From: an uncultured Rhodovulum sp.
GTDB lineage: Bacteria; Pseudomonadota; Alphaproteobacteria; Rhodobacterales; Rhodobacteraceae
DNA: 8,613 bases
Assembly: GCA_946221765.1 (NCBI GenBank)
Contig: CAMIMK010000125.1
Span: forward strand, 1 to 8,613
Reading direction: 5' to 3'
Shown here: piece by piece, positions 1-6,477 of the stretch
Numbering within the stretch: position 1 is the first letter of the stretch
Layout: each line of letters opens with the position of its first letter
Position numbers and translations under genes: made by a program
The notes under the pieces: model-generated
Databases searched by the model: none
Seen by the model: the letters and a program-made list of their open reading frames with translations, nothing else
Told to the model about the DNA's origin: nothing

Positions 1-128
1 TGCCCCGCCGCGCCGGAACCGAGCCGGGCCCCGAGGTGCAGCCGCTCATGCAGGCGATCCGCGCGGCGGTGCAGCCCCCGGGGGCCGCAGGCCAGGCGCC
101 GGAGCCGGGCAGGCCAGCGGGTTTATAA
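1..128 (+). CDS. C-terminal fragment of an unidentified upstream protein (partial)
   Basis: Reading from base 3, an open frame runs in from the left edge and stops at TAA 126-128. It gives about 41 residues, including a stretch reading EVQPLMQAIRAAV followed by a Pro/Gly/Ala-rich tail. Nearly every codon ends in G or C, the same bias as the clear genes in this window, while the other two forward frames give arginine/proline-rich or glycine-rich translations without that bias. Its reading frame ends just before the sequence turns AT-rich, as expected at a gene end. The fragment is too short to assign a family. The alternative is non-coding GC-rich sequence. Confidence 0.5.
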   Translation, partial: PRRAGTEPGPEVQPLMQAIRAAVQPPGAAGQAPEPGRPAGL

Positions 129-237
129 AACGACATTCTAATATGGAATGCTATTCCAATTTATGGGGAGGGATGCTATCTGCATCCGGCACGGCGGATT
201 CTCCCGACCCTGCACCCGACATGAGAGGAGGCGGCCG
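129..237 (+). promoter_or_regulatory. Leader/promoter region of the IclR-led operon
   Basis: This gap separates the upstream stop codon from the regulator start. Its first part (to about 165) is markedly AT-rich against a very GC-rich background, as expected of a promoter. A TATAAA hexamer lies at 124-129 and TAATAT at 139-144, either of which could be a -10 element, but no convincing -35 sits at the right distance before them. A palindromic operator candidate (144-158) lies within it. The region ends with the Shine-Dalgarno AGGAGG at 226-231. The exact promoter hexamers cannot be fixed from the sequence. Confidence 0.5.
144..158. promoter_or_regulatory. Putative IclR-family operator, TGGAAT-N3-ATTCCA
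   Basis: A perfect inverted repeat: TGGAAT (144-149), spacer GCT, ATTCCA (153-158). It closely resembles the E. coli IclR-type consensus of the form TGGAAAT-N-ATTTCCA. It lies about 80 bases upstream of an IclR-family gene. A further half site, CATTC (134-138), pairs with GAATG (146-150), giving a second overlapping inverted repeat. Inferred role: autoregulation and control of the downstream operon by the IclR-family protein. Confidence 0.6.
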
Positions 238-1065
238 ATGAGCGGCGTGCTCGAGAGAACGCTCGGCATTCTGGAGATCCTGAGCAGTCACCCGGCCGGC
301 CTCCCGGTGGGTGTGATCGCCCAGCGGCTCGACCTGCCGGCCTCCGCCACCCACCGGCTGCTGAACGACCTCGCCCGCCTCGGCTATGTGCGCCAGGACC
401 GGGCACATGGCGATTATGCCCTGACCATCCGGCTCGCGGCCCTCGGCCTCAGCTTCCTCGGCCAGAGCGGCGTGACCGACATCGCCCAGCCGATCCTCGA
501 CCGGCTCGCGGCCGAGAGCGGCGAGCTCGTGCGGCTCAGCGTCGCGGACGGCGCCAGCCTCGTCTGGGTCGCGGTCGCCCAGGGGGCGACCGGCGGCCTG
601 CGCTATGACCCCGGCCGGGAACAGGGGGTGGTCGTGCATCTCGCCTCCTCCTCCGGCGGCCTCGCCTGGCTCTCGACGCTGAGCGACGAGGAAGCCCTCG
701 TCGCCGTCTCGCGCCAGGGCCTGCGGCCGTCGCATCCCGGATCGGGCGGCAATGCCCCGCAGACCCCGACCGACCTCCTCGCCCGGCTGGGCGAGGCCCG
801 GGCGCGCGGCTATGCGGTGGCGACCGACAGCTATCTCGCGGGCATGGCCGCGATGGCGACGCCGGTCCGCTGGCGTGGCACCGAGGAGGCGATCGGCTGC
901 CTGTCGATCGCCGCGCCCTCGGTCCGGCTCGATGCCGCGCGGATGGAGACGCTCGCCCGGCCGCTCCTCGACGCCGCCGCGGAGATCGGCGCGGCCAGTG
1001 CCGCCTCGCAGTTCTTCGCCACCGCGCGCCTGGCGCGCAGCCGTGCGGAAGGCGCCCCGGCATGA
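238..1065 (+). CDS. IclR-family transcriptional regulator
   Basis: A 275-residue one-component DNA-binding regulator, the usual IclR-family length. Residues about 5-60 form the N-terminal winged helix-turn-helix, including the recognition region LDLPASATHRLLNDLARLGYV. Residues about 75-255 form the effector-binding GAF-like domain, including a SSSGGLAWLS stretch where the family usually has the G-x-A motif, and RARGYAVATDSYLAGMAAMA further on. The start at 238 is chosen because AGGAGG (226-231) precedes it by six bases and the family homology begins there. An in-frame ATG at 148 would add 30 atypical residues and overlap the operator candidate. Its stop overlaps the next start by four bases (ATGA, 1062-1065), so it is probably co-transcribed and translationally coupled with the flavoprotein gene. 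It probably senses the pathway substrate or an intermediate; the ligand is unknown. Confidence 0.93.
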   Translation: MSGVLERTLGILEILSSHPAGLPVGVIAQRLDLPASATHRLLNDLARLGYVRQDRAHGDYALTIRLAALGLSFLGQSGVTDIAQPILDRLAAESGELVRLSVADGASLVWVAVAQGATGGLRYDPGREQGVVVHLASSSGGLAWLSTLSDEEALVAVSRQGLRPSHPGSGGNAPQTPTDLLARLGEARARGYAVATDSYLAGMAAMATPVRWRGTEEAIGCLSIAAPSVRLDAARMETLARPLLDAAAEIGAASAASQFFATARLARSRAEGAPA

Positions 1066-2837
1066 CCCTGCCCGCCCCCGCCTCCCCCGCGCCGCCGAAC
1101 CCTGCCCCCGCTCCTGCGGCCGTCTGCGACGTCCTGGTGATCGGCTCCGGTGCCGGCGCCCTCGCCACGGCGGTGACGGCGGCCCATGCCGGGCTCTCGG
1201 TGATCGTGGTCGAGAAGGCGCCGGTCCTCGGCGGCACCACCGCCTGGTCGGGTGGCTGGCTCTGGATTCCGCGGAACCCCCTCGCCCGCGCCGCCGGCAT
1301 CGACGAGGACCCCGCCGAACCGCGCCGCTATCTCGCCAGCGAGATCGGCAATGCCGCAGGCGACCCGCGGGTGGAGGTGTTCCTGCAGAACGGCCCCGAA
1401 ATGGTGCAGTTCTTCGAGGACAACACCGAGGTCGCCTTCATCGACGGCAACCGGGTGCCGGATTTCCACGCCACGCCCGGCGCGGCGCGGGGCGGCCGCT
1501 CGGTGGCGGCCAAGCCCTATGACGGCCGCCGGCTCGGCCCCTGGATCGACCGGCTGCGGCCGCCGCTCGACGTCATCTCCGTCGCCGGCATGGGCATCGC
1601 CTCGGGCGCCGACCTCGCCCATTTCGTCAACGCCACGCGGGCGCCCGCCTCGGCGCTGCATGTCGCCGGGCGCTTCCTCCGCCATGGCCGCGACCTCGCG
1701 CGCCACCGCCGCGGGCTGCAGCTCGTGAACGGCAACGCGCTGGCCGCCCGGCTGCTGCGCAGCGCGCTCGACCTCGGCGTCGAGATCCGCGTCGACGCCC
1801 CTGCCGAGACGCTGCTCCGCGCGGACGGCCGCGTCACCGGCGCCCGCCTCGGCGGACCCGTTCCGGCCCGGATCCTCGCCCGGCGCGGCGTGGTGCTCGG
1901 GACCGGCGGCTTCCCGCACGACCGGGCCCGGATCGCCGCGACGTTCGACCATGCGCGCGAGGGCGGCACCCACCATTCCGCCGCCCCGCGCGAGAATACC
2001 GGCGACGGGATGCGCATGGCCGAGGCGGTCGGGGCCGAGGTCGCGACCGACCTCGTGCATCCCGGCGCCTGGGCTCCGGTCTCGCTCGTCCCCCGCAAGG
2101 ACGGGACCGTGGCCCGCTTCCCCCACCTGATCGAACGCGCGAAGCCCGGCTTTCTCGCCGTGGACGCCACCGGGCGCCGCTTCGTGAACGAGGCCGACAG
2201 CTACCACGACTTCATGGCGGCGCTGTTCCGCGCCACGCCGGCGGGACAGGAACCGGCCGCCTGGCTGATCGCCGATCATCCCGCGCAGCGCCGCTGGGGG
2301 CTCGGCTGGGCCAAGCCCTTCCCCTTCCCGCTGCGGGGGCCGCTCGCCTCGGGCTACCTCAAGCGCGGCCGGACCCTGGCCGAGCTCGCCGCCGCCTGCG
2401 GCCTCGACCCCGCCACGCTCGAGGCGACCGTGGCCCGGTTCAACGACCACGCCCGCCGCGGCGCCGACCCCGATTTCGGCCGTGGCGCCTCGGACTACAA
2501 CCGCGTCCAGGGCGATGCCGCCGCGACCGGCCCGAACCCCGCCCTCGGGCCGCTGGAGCGCGGACCCTTCTATGCGGTGCGCATCGTGGCCGGCAGCCTC
2601 GGCACCTTCGCCGGGCTCCGCACCGACGCCGCGGCCCGGGTGCTCGACGGCGCCGGCGCCCCGATCCCCGGGCTCTTCGCCGTCGGCAACGACATGTCGA
2701 GCATCTTCGCCGGCAACTATCCCTCCGGCGGCATCACCCTCGGGCCGGCCATGACCTTCGGCTACATCGCCGGCCGCACGCTGGCCGGCCTCCCCGTCAC
2801 GGGACTTGGCGAACCGGACCCCGACCCGACGACCTGA
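1062..2837 (+). CDS. FAD-dependent dehydrogenase, 3-ketosteroid-1-dehydrogenase/fumarate reductase flavoprotein-like
   Basis: A 591-residue flavoprotein. After a low-complexity Ala/Pro N-terminus (1-20), the dinucleotide-binding motif GSGAGAL lies at 28-34, the FAD ribose-binding Glu at 51, and GGTTAWSGG at 57-65. The second FAD-binding element is near the C-terminus (VGNDMSSIFAGNYPSGG at 541-557, then GPAMTFGYIAGR at 561-572). This layout is that of 3-ketosteroid Delta1-dehydrogenases and related flavin desaturases. By analogy with the KSTD active site, Tyr553 and Gly557 match the catalytic Tyr/Gly pair in its YPGPG motif, and Tyr381 (in DSYHDF) probably matches a second active-site Tyr. Such enzymes remove hydrogens next to a ring ketone and transfer them to FAD. 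The substrate need not be a steroid. The start overlaps the regulator stop, with GGAAGG at 1047-1052 as ribosome site. No signal peptide or membrane segment is evident, so it is probably cytoplasmic. Generic annotation would be FAD-binding protein. Confidence 0.88.
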   Translation: MTLPAPASPAPPNPAPAPAAVCDVLVIGSGAGALATAVTAAHAGLSVIVVEKAPVLGGTTAWSGGWLWIPRNPLARAAGIDEDPAEPRRYLASEIGNAAGDPRVEVFLQNGPEMVQFFEDNTEVAFIDGNRVPDFHATPGAARGGRSVAAKPYDGRRLGPWIDRLRPPLDVISVAGMGIASGADLAHFVNATRAPASALHVAGRFLRHGRDLARHRRGLQLVNGNALAARLLRSALDLGVEIRVDAPAETLLRADGRVTGARLGGPVPARILARRGVVLGTGGFPHDRARIAATFDHAREGGTHHSAAPRENTGDGMRMAEAVGAEVATDLVHPGAWAPVSLVPRKDGTVARFPHLIERAKPGFLAVDATGRRFVNEADSYHDFMAALFRATPAGQEPAAWLIADHPAQRRWGLGWAKPFPFPLRGPLASGYLKRGRTLAELAAACGLDPATLEATVARFNDHARRGADPDFGRGASDYNRVQGDAAATGPNPALGPLERGPFYAVRIVAGSLGTFAGLRTDAAARVLDGAGAPIPGLFAVGNDMSSIFAGNYPSGGITLGPAMTFGYIAGRTLAGLPVTGLGEPDPDPTT

Positions 2838-2848
2838 AAGGACAGGCA

Positions 2849-3466
2849 ATGACATTCTACGAGATCGCCACGCTGAAGACCGTGATCTTCGGCGCCGGAA
2901 AGGCTGCGCCCGGCATCGAGGCCTGGGTCGGCGCCCCCGAGGCGCGCGGCCGCCTGCTCGGCGCCTTCGGCACCGACATTGGCGCGCTGAACGAGGTGCT
3001 GCTCCTGCGCGGCTTCGACAGCCTCGAGGACCTCGCCGCCGAGCGCCAGCGCGCCCTGACCTCGGACAACCCGTTCAACTGTGTCGAGCATCTGGTGGAC
3101 CTGCGCTTCGACAGCTACCGGCCGCTCGACTTCCTGCCGCCGGTCGAGCCCGGCAGCCACGGGCCGGTCTACGAGTTCCGCACCTATCGCACCCGGCTGA
3201 ACGGCATCGCCCCGACGACCGAGAAGTGGCGCGCCGCGGTGCCGGGCCGCACCCCCTATTCGCCGCTCACCATCGCGATGACGGGCTTCGACGGGCCGCC
3301 GCGGCTGACCCAGATCTGGCCCTATCCGAGCCTCGCCGCCCGGGCGGAGGCGCGGGCGAAGTCGGTGGCCGAGGGCGCCTGGCCGCCCAAGGGCGGGCCG
3401 GACTGGCTCGACCCGGACATGACCTCGACCGTCGCCCTGCCGCTCGGCTTCTCGCCGCTCACCTGA
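2849..3466 (+). CDS. NIPSNAP-family protein
   Basis: A 205-residue protein with two ferredoxin-like (dimeric alpha/beta barrel) halves. The first half carries the family pattern around GAFGTDIGALNEVLLLRGF (about 38-56), followed by SLEDLAAERQRAL. The second half begins with VYEFRTYRTRLNG (about 107-119), and both fit NIPSNAP proteins. The biochemical role of bacterial NIPSNAP proteins is poorly defined. They often sit in catabolic clusters beside oxidoreductases, and a small-ligand or accessory enzymatic role is plausible. The gene starts 11 bases after the flavoprotein stop, with AAAGGA at 2837-2842 as ribosome site, and ends 10 bases before the next gene, so it is part of the same operon. 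An annotator without family profiles might call it hypothetical. Confidence 0.85.
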   Translation: MTFYEIATLKTVIFGAGKAAPGIEAWVGAPEARGRLLGAFGTDIGALNEVLLLRGFDSLEDLAAERQRALTSDNPFNCVEHLVDLRFDSYRPLDFLPPVEPGSHGPVYEFRTYRTRLNGIAPTTEKWRAAVPGRTPYSPLTIAMTGFDGPPRLTQIWPYPSLAARAEARAKSVAEGAWPPKGGPDWLDPDMTSTVALPLGFSPLT

Positions 3467-3476
3467 GGACAGGCCC

Positions 3477-4298
3477 ATGACCCACCGCTATTCGCTCGCC
3501 TTCCTCACCGTCTTCGAGCTCGGCCCCGTGGCGGCGGTCCGGGCGGCGGCGGCGGCGGGCTATGACCTGATCGGGCTGCGGATGCTGCCGGCGGCGCCGA
3601 CCGAGGGCGCCTATCCGATCCTCACCGACGACGCGCTCCTGGCCGAGACGGCGGCGGCCCTTGCCGATACCGGCATCGGCGTCGCCGACGTCGAGATCGT
3701 CCGCCTGAAGCCCGAGACCGAGGTGGCGGCGTTCGCGCCCTTCTTCGCCCGGGCCGAGCGGCTCGGCGCGAAGAACGTGCTCGTCGCCGGCGACGACCCC
3801 GAGGAGGCCCGGCTGACCGAACGGTTCGCCGCCCTCGCGACCCTGGCCGCGGGCTTCGGCCTGACCGTCGACCTCGAGGCGATGCCCTGGACGCGCGTGC
3901 CCTCGCTCGCCGTCGCCCGGCGGATCGTCGAGGCCGCCGGCGCGCCGAACGGCGGCACCCTCATCGATGCGCTGCATTTCGACCGGGCGGGCTCGACGCT
4001 CGACGAGGTCCGCGCCCTGCCCCGGCGGCTGGTGAACTACGTCCAGTTCTGCGACGGGCCCAAACCCTACGACCCCTCCGACGCCGGCCTCATCCACATC
4101 GCCCGCGCGGCGCGGCTGATGCCGGGCGACGGCGGCATCGACCTCGCCGGCCTCGCCCGCGCCATACCGCGGGACACGGTGATCAGCGTCGAGATCCCGA
4201 ACCACGCGCTGGCCGAGCGGATGGCGGCCCCCGACCGCGCGCGGCAGGCGCTGGAGAAGACCCGCGCGGTCGTCGAGGCGGCCCTCGCCCCGGCCTGA
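3477..4298 (+). CDS. TIM-barrel sugar phosphate isomerase/epimerase-type protein (AP endonuclease 2 superfamily)
   Basis: A 273-residue protein of the xylose-isomerase-like TIM-barrel superfamily, which includes IolE, hydroxypyruvate isomerase and bacterial 3-dehydroshikimate dehydratases. Likely divalent-metal ligands can be placed: Glu134 (VDLEAMPW), Asp164 and His167 (LIDALHF), Gln190/Asp193 (YVQFCD) and Glu239 (ISVEIPN). The MPGDGGIDLAGL stretch (215-226) is the usual signature before the last strands. These enzymes act on sugar-like or polyhydroxy-ring substrates as isomerases, epimerases or dehydratases, in the cytoplasm. GAGGA at 3465-3469 is the ribosome site, overlapping the previous stop. 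With an AroE-like enzyme nearby, a 3-dehydroshikimate dehydratase-like role is one option, but the sequence alone does not distinguish it from an epimerase. Confidence 0.85.
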   Translation: MTHRYSLAFLTVFELGPVAAVRAAAAAGYDLIGLRMLPAAPTEGAYPILTDDALLAETAAALADTGIGVADVEIVRLKPETEVAAFAPFFARAERLGAKNVLVAGDDPEEARLTERFAALATLAAGFGLTVDLEAMPWTRVPSLAVARRIVEAAGAPNGGTLIDALHFDRAGSTLDEVRALPRRLVNYVQFCDGPKPYDPSDAGLIHIARAARLMPGDGGIDLAGLARAIPRDTVISVEIPNHALAERMAAPDRARQALEKTRAVVEAALAPA

Positions 4299-4336
4299 AC
4301 GGCCGGCAAGACCAAGAAAATCAGGGAGGACAGACC

Positions 4337-5377
4337 ATGCGCATTGCCGTGATCGGCGCCGGGGCCATCGGCCTCACCCATTGCTAGGCCATCGCCGCCG
4401 TCGCCGAGGCGGAGCTCGCGGGCATCGCCGATCCCTTTCCGGGCGGCGCCCGGCTCGCCGCCGATTTCGGCACGACCGCCTACCCCGACCACCGGGCGCT
4501 GATCGCGGTAGAGCGGCCGGAGGCGGCGATCCTCGCCACGCCGAACGAAACCCATCTGCCGATCGCCCTCGACTGCCTCGGCGCGGGCGTGCCGGTGCTC
4601 GTGGAAAAGCCGCTTGTGAACAGCCTCGCGGAGGCCGAGACGCTGCTCGCCGCGGCGCGGGCCGCCGGCCTGCCGGCCCTCGTCGGCCATCACCGCCGGC
4701 ACCACCCCTGGATCCGGCGGGCGCGCGATCTCGTCGCCTCGGGCGCGATCGGCCGGCTCGCCGCGGTCAGCGCCACCGCCTTCCTGATGAAGCCGGACGC
4801 CTATTTCGAGCCCGAATGGCGGCGCACGCCGGGGATCGGTGGTCCCTTCCTCATCAACCTCATCCACGAGATCGACCTCATCCGCTTCGTCTGCGGCGAG
4901 ATCGCCGAGGTCTCGGCCCTGGCCTCCTCGGCGCTGCGCGGCCTTGCGGTCGAGGATACCGGCGCGCTCGTCTTCCGGCTGGAGGGCGGGGCGCTGGTCT
5001 CGCTCGTCCTGTCGGATTGCGCCGCCGGGCCCTGGAGCTGGGACATGGCCGCCGGCGACAGCCCGCGCTTTCCCCCCCATGACGTCAACTCGCACCTGAT
5101 CGCCGGCGACGCCGGGTCGCTCACCCTGCCCCGGCTCGAACTCTGGCGCCACGACGGCCCGCGCTCCTGGACCACGCCCATGACGATGGAACGCGACCCG
5201 GCCGAGCGCCTGGATCCCTACCAGCAGCAGATCCGCCACCTGATGGACGTCGTGCAGAGCGGGGCGCCGAGCTTCGTCAGCGCGCTCGAGGGCGCCCGCA
5301 ACCTCGCGGTGATGGAGGCCGTCCGCACGGCGGTCGAGAGCGGCCGGACCACGCCGGTCGCCCGGATCAGTGGCTAG
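4337..5377 (+). pseudogene. Gfo/Idh/MocA-family NAD(P)-dependent oxidoreductase with in-frame amber stop at codon 17
   Basis: The frame encodes a 346-residue-equivalent oxidoreductase, the normal family length. The start is well supported: GGGAGGA (4324-4330) lies six bases before ATG 4337, and the protein opens with the Rossmann motif GAGAIG (7-12). Codon 17 is TAG (4385-4387), right after LTHC. From there to 5377 the frame is open with normal codon bias. The catalytic EKP motif (Glu90-Lys91-Pro92) and a GGPFLINLIHEID region (about 168-180) with the expected His177 are present. One base change (for example from CAG or GAG) would restore a full protein. Family members oxidise or reduce polyols, inositols and similar rings with NAD(P). 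The next plausible in-frame start (GTG 4589) would lose the whole nucleotide-binding fold, so a functional restart is unlikely. It is the last gene of the presumed operon, so polar effects would be small. A sequencing error is possible. Confidence 0.85.
4385..4387 (+). other. In-frame amber (TAG) codon disrupting the Gfo/Idh/MocA gene
   Basis: TAG directly follows the tgc (Cys16) codon of the frame starting at ATG 4337. The homology and open frame continue on both sides without a shift, so this is a point substitution rather than an indel. Confidence 0.9.
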
Positions 5378-5430
5378 CGCCATGGCGAAACGCTGGACAA
5401 TAGCCCTGCCGACGGCAACATGGCGCGACC
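5378..5430 (+). promoter_or_regulatory. Short gap upstream of the LysR-type gene, with two small palindromes
   Basis: Between the oxidoreductase stop and the LysR start lie CGCCATGGCG (5378-5387, perfect palindrome) and TGCCG-A-CGGCA (5407-5417). LysR-type regulators usually bind near their own promoter, so these are weak operator candidates. Short GC-rich palindromes also arise by chance at this base composition. No clear Shine-Dalgarno precedes ATG 5431, and no -10/-35 pair could be identified. Confidence 0.3.
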
Positions 5431-6363
5431 ATGCCCGGTCTCACCCTGCGCCAGGTCGAAGTCATCCGCGCCGTCATGCTGACCGGCACCATCGCCGGCG
5501 CGGCCAGCCATCTCAATGTCTCGGCCCCCGGTGTCAGCCGGCTGGTGAAACATGCCGAGGAATCGCTCCGCATCCGGCTCTTCGAGCGCCGCGGCGGGGT
5601 CTTCCTGCCCGCCCCGGAGGCGCGGGCCGTCTTCGACCAGGTCCACGAGGTCTATTCCAAGGTCGAGGGCCTCGACACCGCGATCGCGAATCTGACCTCC
5701 GGGGCGCAGGCGGCGCTGGCCTTCGGCTCGGCGCCCTCGGTCGCGCAGTTCATCATCGCCCGGGTCTGCGTCGGCATCCGCAAGCGGTTTCCCGACCTCC
5801 ACATCGACCTCAACGTCCTCAAGATCGAGGAAACGGTCGACTATCTGCTGCTGGAACGGGGCGAGCTCGTCGCGATGAGCTCGGCCTTCTCGCATCCCTC
5901 GCTGGAACTGGAGGAGATCGGCCTCGGCGAACTCGTCGCCGTGGTGCCGGAGGGCCACCCGCTCGCCGCGCGCAGCCGCGTCTCGGTGCGCGACCTTGCC
6001 CGCGAGCCGCTGATCGGGGTCAGCCCGGACGATCCCTACGGGGCGATCATCGCCGCTCCCTTCCGGGCCGCGCGGGTGGACTACCGCCTGTCAATCCGGG
6101 CCCGCTTCGCCCAGACGGTGGTCAGCCTGGTGCGCCACGGGCTCGGCGTGGCGGTGATCGACGAATTCTCGGTGGCGGGCCTCTACATGCCCGGCCTTGC
6201 CCGCATCCCGCTCGAGGACCCGCCCGAGATCCGCATCTATGCCATCGCCAAGCGCGGCCGGCCGCTCTCGGCCTATGCCGAAGTGGCCAAGGCGCGGCTC
6301 CGCGACGAACTGCGCATGGCCGTCCGCAACCGTCCGTGGGAGACACAGCCCCCCGCAAGATAA
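5431..6363 (+). CDS. LysR-family transcriptional regulator
   Basis: A 310-residue LysR-type regulator, the standard length. Residues 5-64 form the winged helix-turn-helix: LTLRQVEVIRAVMLTGTIAGAA, then LNVSAPGVSRLVKHAEESL and RIRLFERRGG. A linker helix to about 88 is followed by the periplasmic-binding-protein-like effector domain (about 92-300), with the family's VPEGHPLA stretch and a GLGVAVID motif near 233-240. ATG 5431 is chosen because the family homology begins within a few residues of it. The ATGs at 5382 and 5420 are out of frame. The start lacks a good ribosome site, which may mean low expression, as is common for such regulators. It lies in the same direction as, and 114 bases upstream of, the MFS transporter, its most likely target. 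The ligand is unknown, probably the transported compound or a product of it. Confidence 0.93.
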   Translation: MPGLTLRQVEVIRAVMLTGTIAGAASHLNVSAPGVSRLVKHAEESLRIRLFERRGGVFLPAPEARAVFDQVHEVYSKVEGLDTAIANLTSGAQAALAFGSAPSVAQFIIARVCVGIRKRFPDLHIDLNVLKIEETVDYLLLERGELVAMSSAFSHPSLELEEIGLGELVAVVPEGHPLAARSRVSVRDLAREPLIGVSPDDPYGAIIAAPFRAARVDYRLSIRARFAQTVVSLVRHGLGVAVIDEFSVAGLYMPGLARIPLEDPPEIRIYAIAKRGRPLSAYAEVAKARLRDELRMAVRNRPWETQPPAR

Positions 6364-6373
6364 CATCATGTTA
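6361..6373. repeat. Palindrome TAACAT-C-ATGTTA overlapping the LysR stop codon
   Basis: A perfect 6-bp inverted repeat around one base, starting in the TAA stop of the LysR gene. It stands at the left edge of an AT-rich gap preceding the transporter. It may be a regulator-binding site; nothing in the sequence says which protein would bind. Confidence 0.4.
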
Positions 6374-6379
6374 CGATCC

Positions 6380-6403
6380 AAGGCGATTTGATAATCGCTT
6401 TTT
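6380..6403 (+). terminator. Probable rho-independent terminator after the LysR gene
   Basis: AAGGCGATT (6380-6388), loop TGAT, AATCGCTTT (6393-6401) form a nine-pair stem with one G-T wobble, and five T's span 6399-6403. The stem is AT-rich for this genome, so it might be a weak terminator. The same inverted repeat (GATT-TGAT-AATC) could instead serve as a binding site for the LysR protein. Confidence 0.5.
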
Positions 6404-6430
6404 CCTCGCTCTGGACGTTACTTGCTGCCA

Positions 6431-6442
6431 GGCGCTAGCGCC
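6431..6442. repeat. Perfect 12-bp palindrome GGCGCTAGCGCC upstream of the transporter
   Basis: GGCGCTAGCGCC reads the same on both strands, with its right edge 35 bases upstream of the GTG start of the transporter. It is a candidate operator or 5'-leader hairpin. Chance occurrence is possible, though 12 perfectly symmetrical bases inside a short intergenic gap is noteworthy. Confidence 0.4.
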
Positions 6443-6477
6443 GCATGAAAATCAAAAATCACATTGGGAGAGCTCTC

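Noticed and set aside
148..237. N-terminal extension of the IclR gene to ATG 148
   Set aside because: No ribosome site precedes 148, the added residues are atypical, and it would place the operator palindrome inside the coding region. AGGAGG before 238 decides the start.
831..2855. 674-codon open frame on the - strand opposite the flavoprotein gene
   Set aside because: Long antisense frames are expected opposite GC-rich genes. Its translation is Gly/Ala/Arg/Glu-rich low-complexity sequence without family motifs, while the + strand has a clear flavoprotein.
4385..4387. TAG as a pyrrolysine or other programmed recoding site
   Set aside because: Gfo/Idh enzymes do not use pyrrolysine, the position is a surface-like residue just after the Rossmann loop, and no recoding element is evident. 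A point mutation or sequencing error is simpler.
4067..5383. 438-codon open frame on the - strand opposite the Gfo/Idh/MocA gene, tempting because the sense gene has a stop
   Set aside because: It shows the same low-complexity shadow character, and the sense strand retains all family motifs on both sides of the amber codon.
6445..6477. Transporter start at ATG 6445
   Set aside because: No Shine-Dalgarno upstream, whereas GGGAGAG is well placed for GTG 6478. It remains possible but is less likely.
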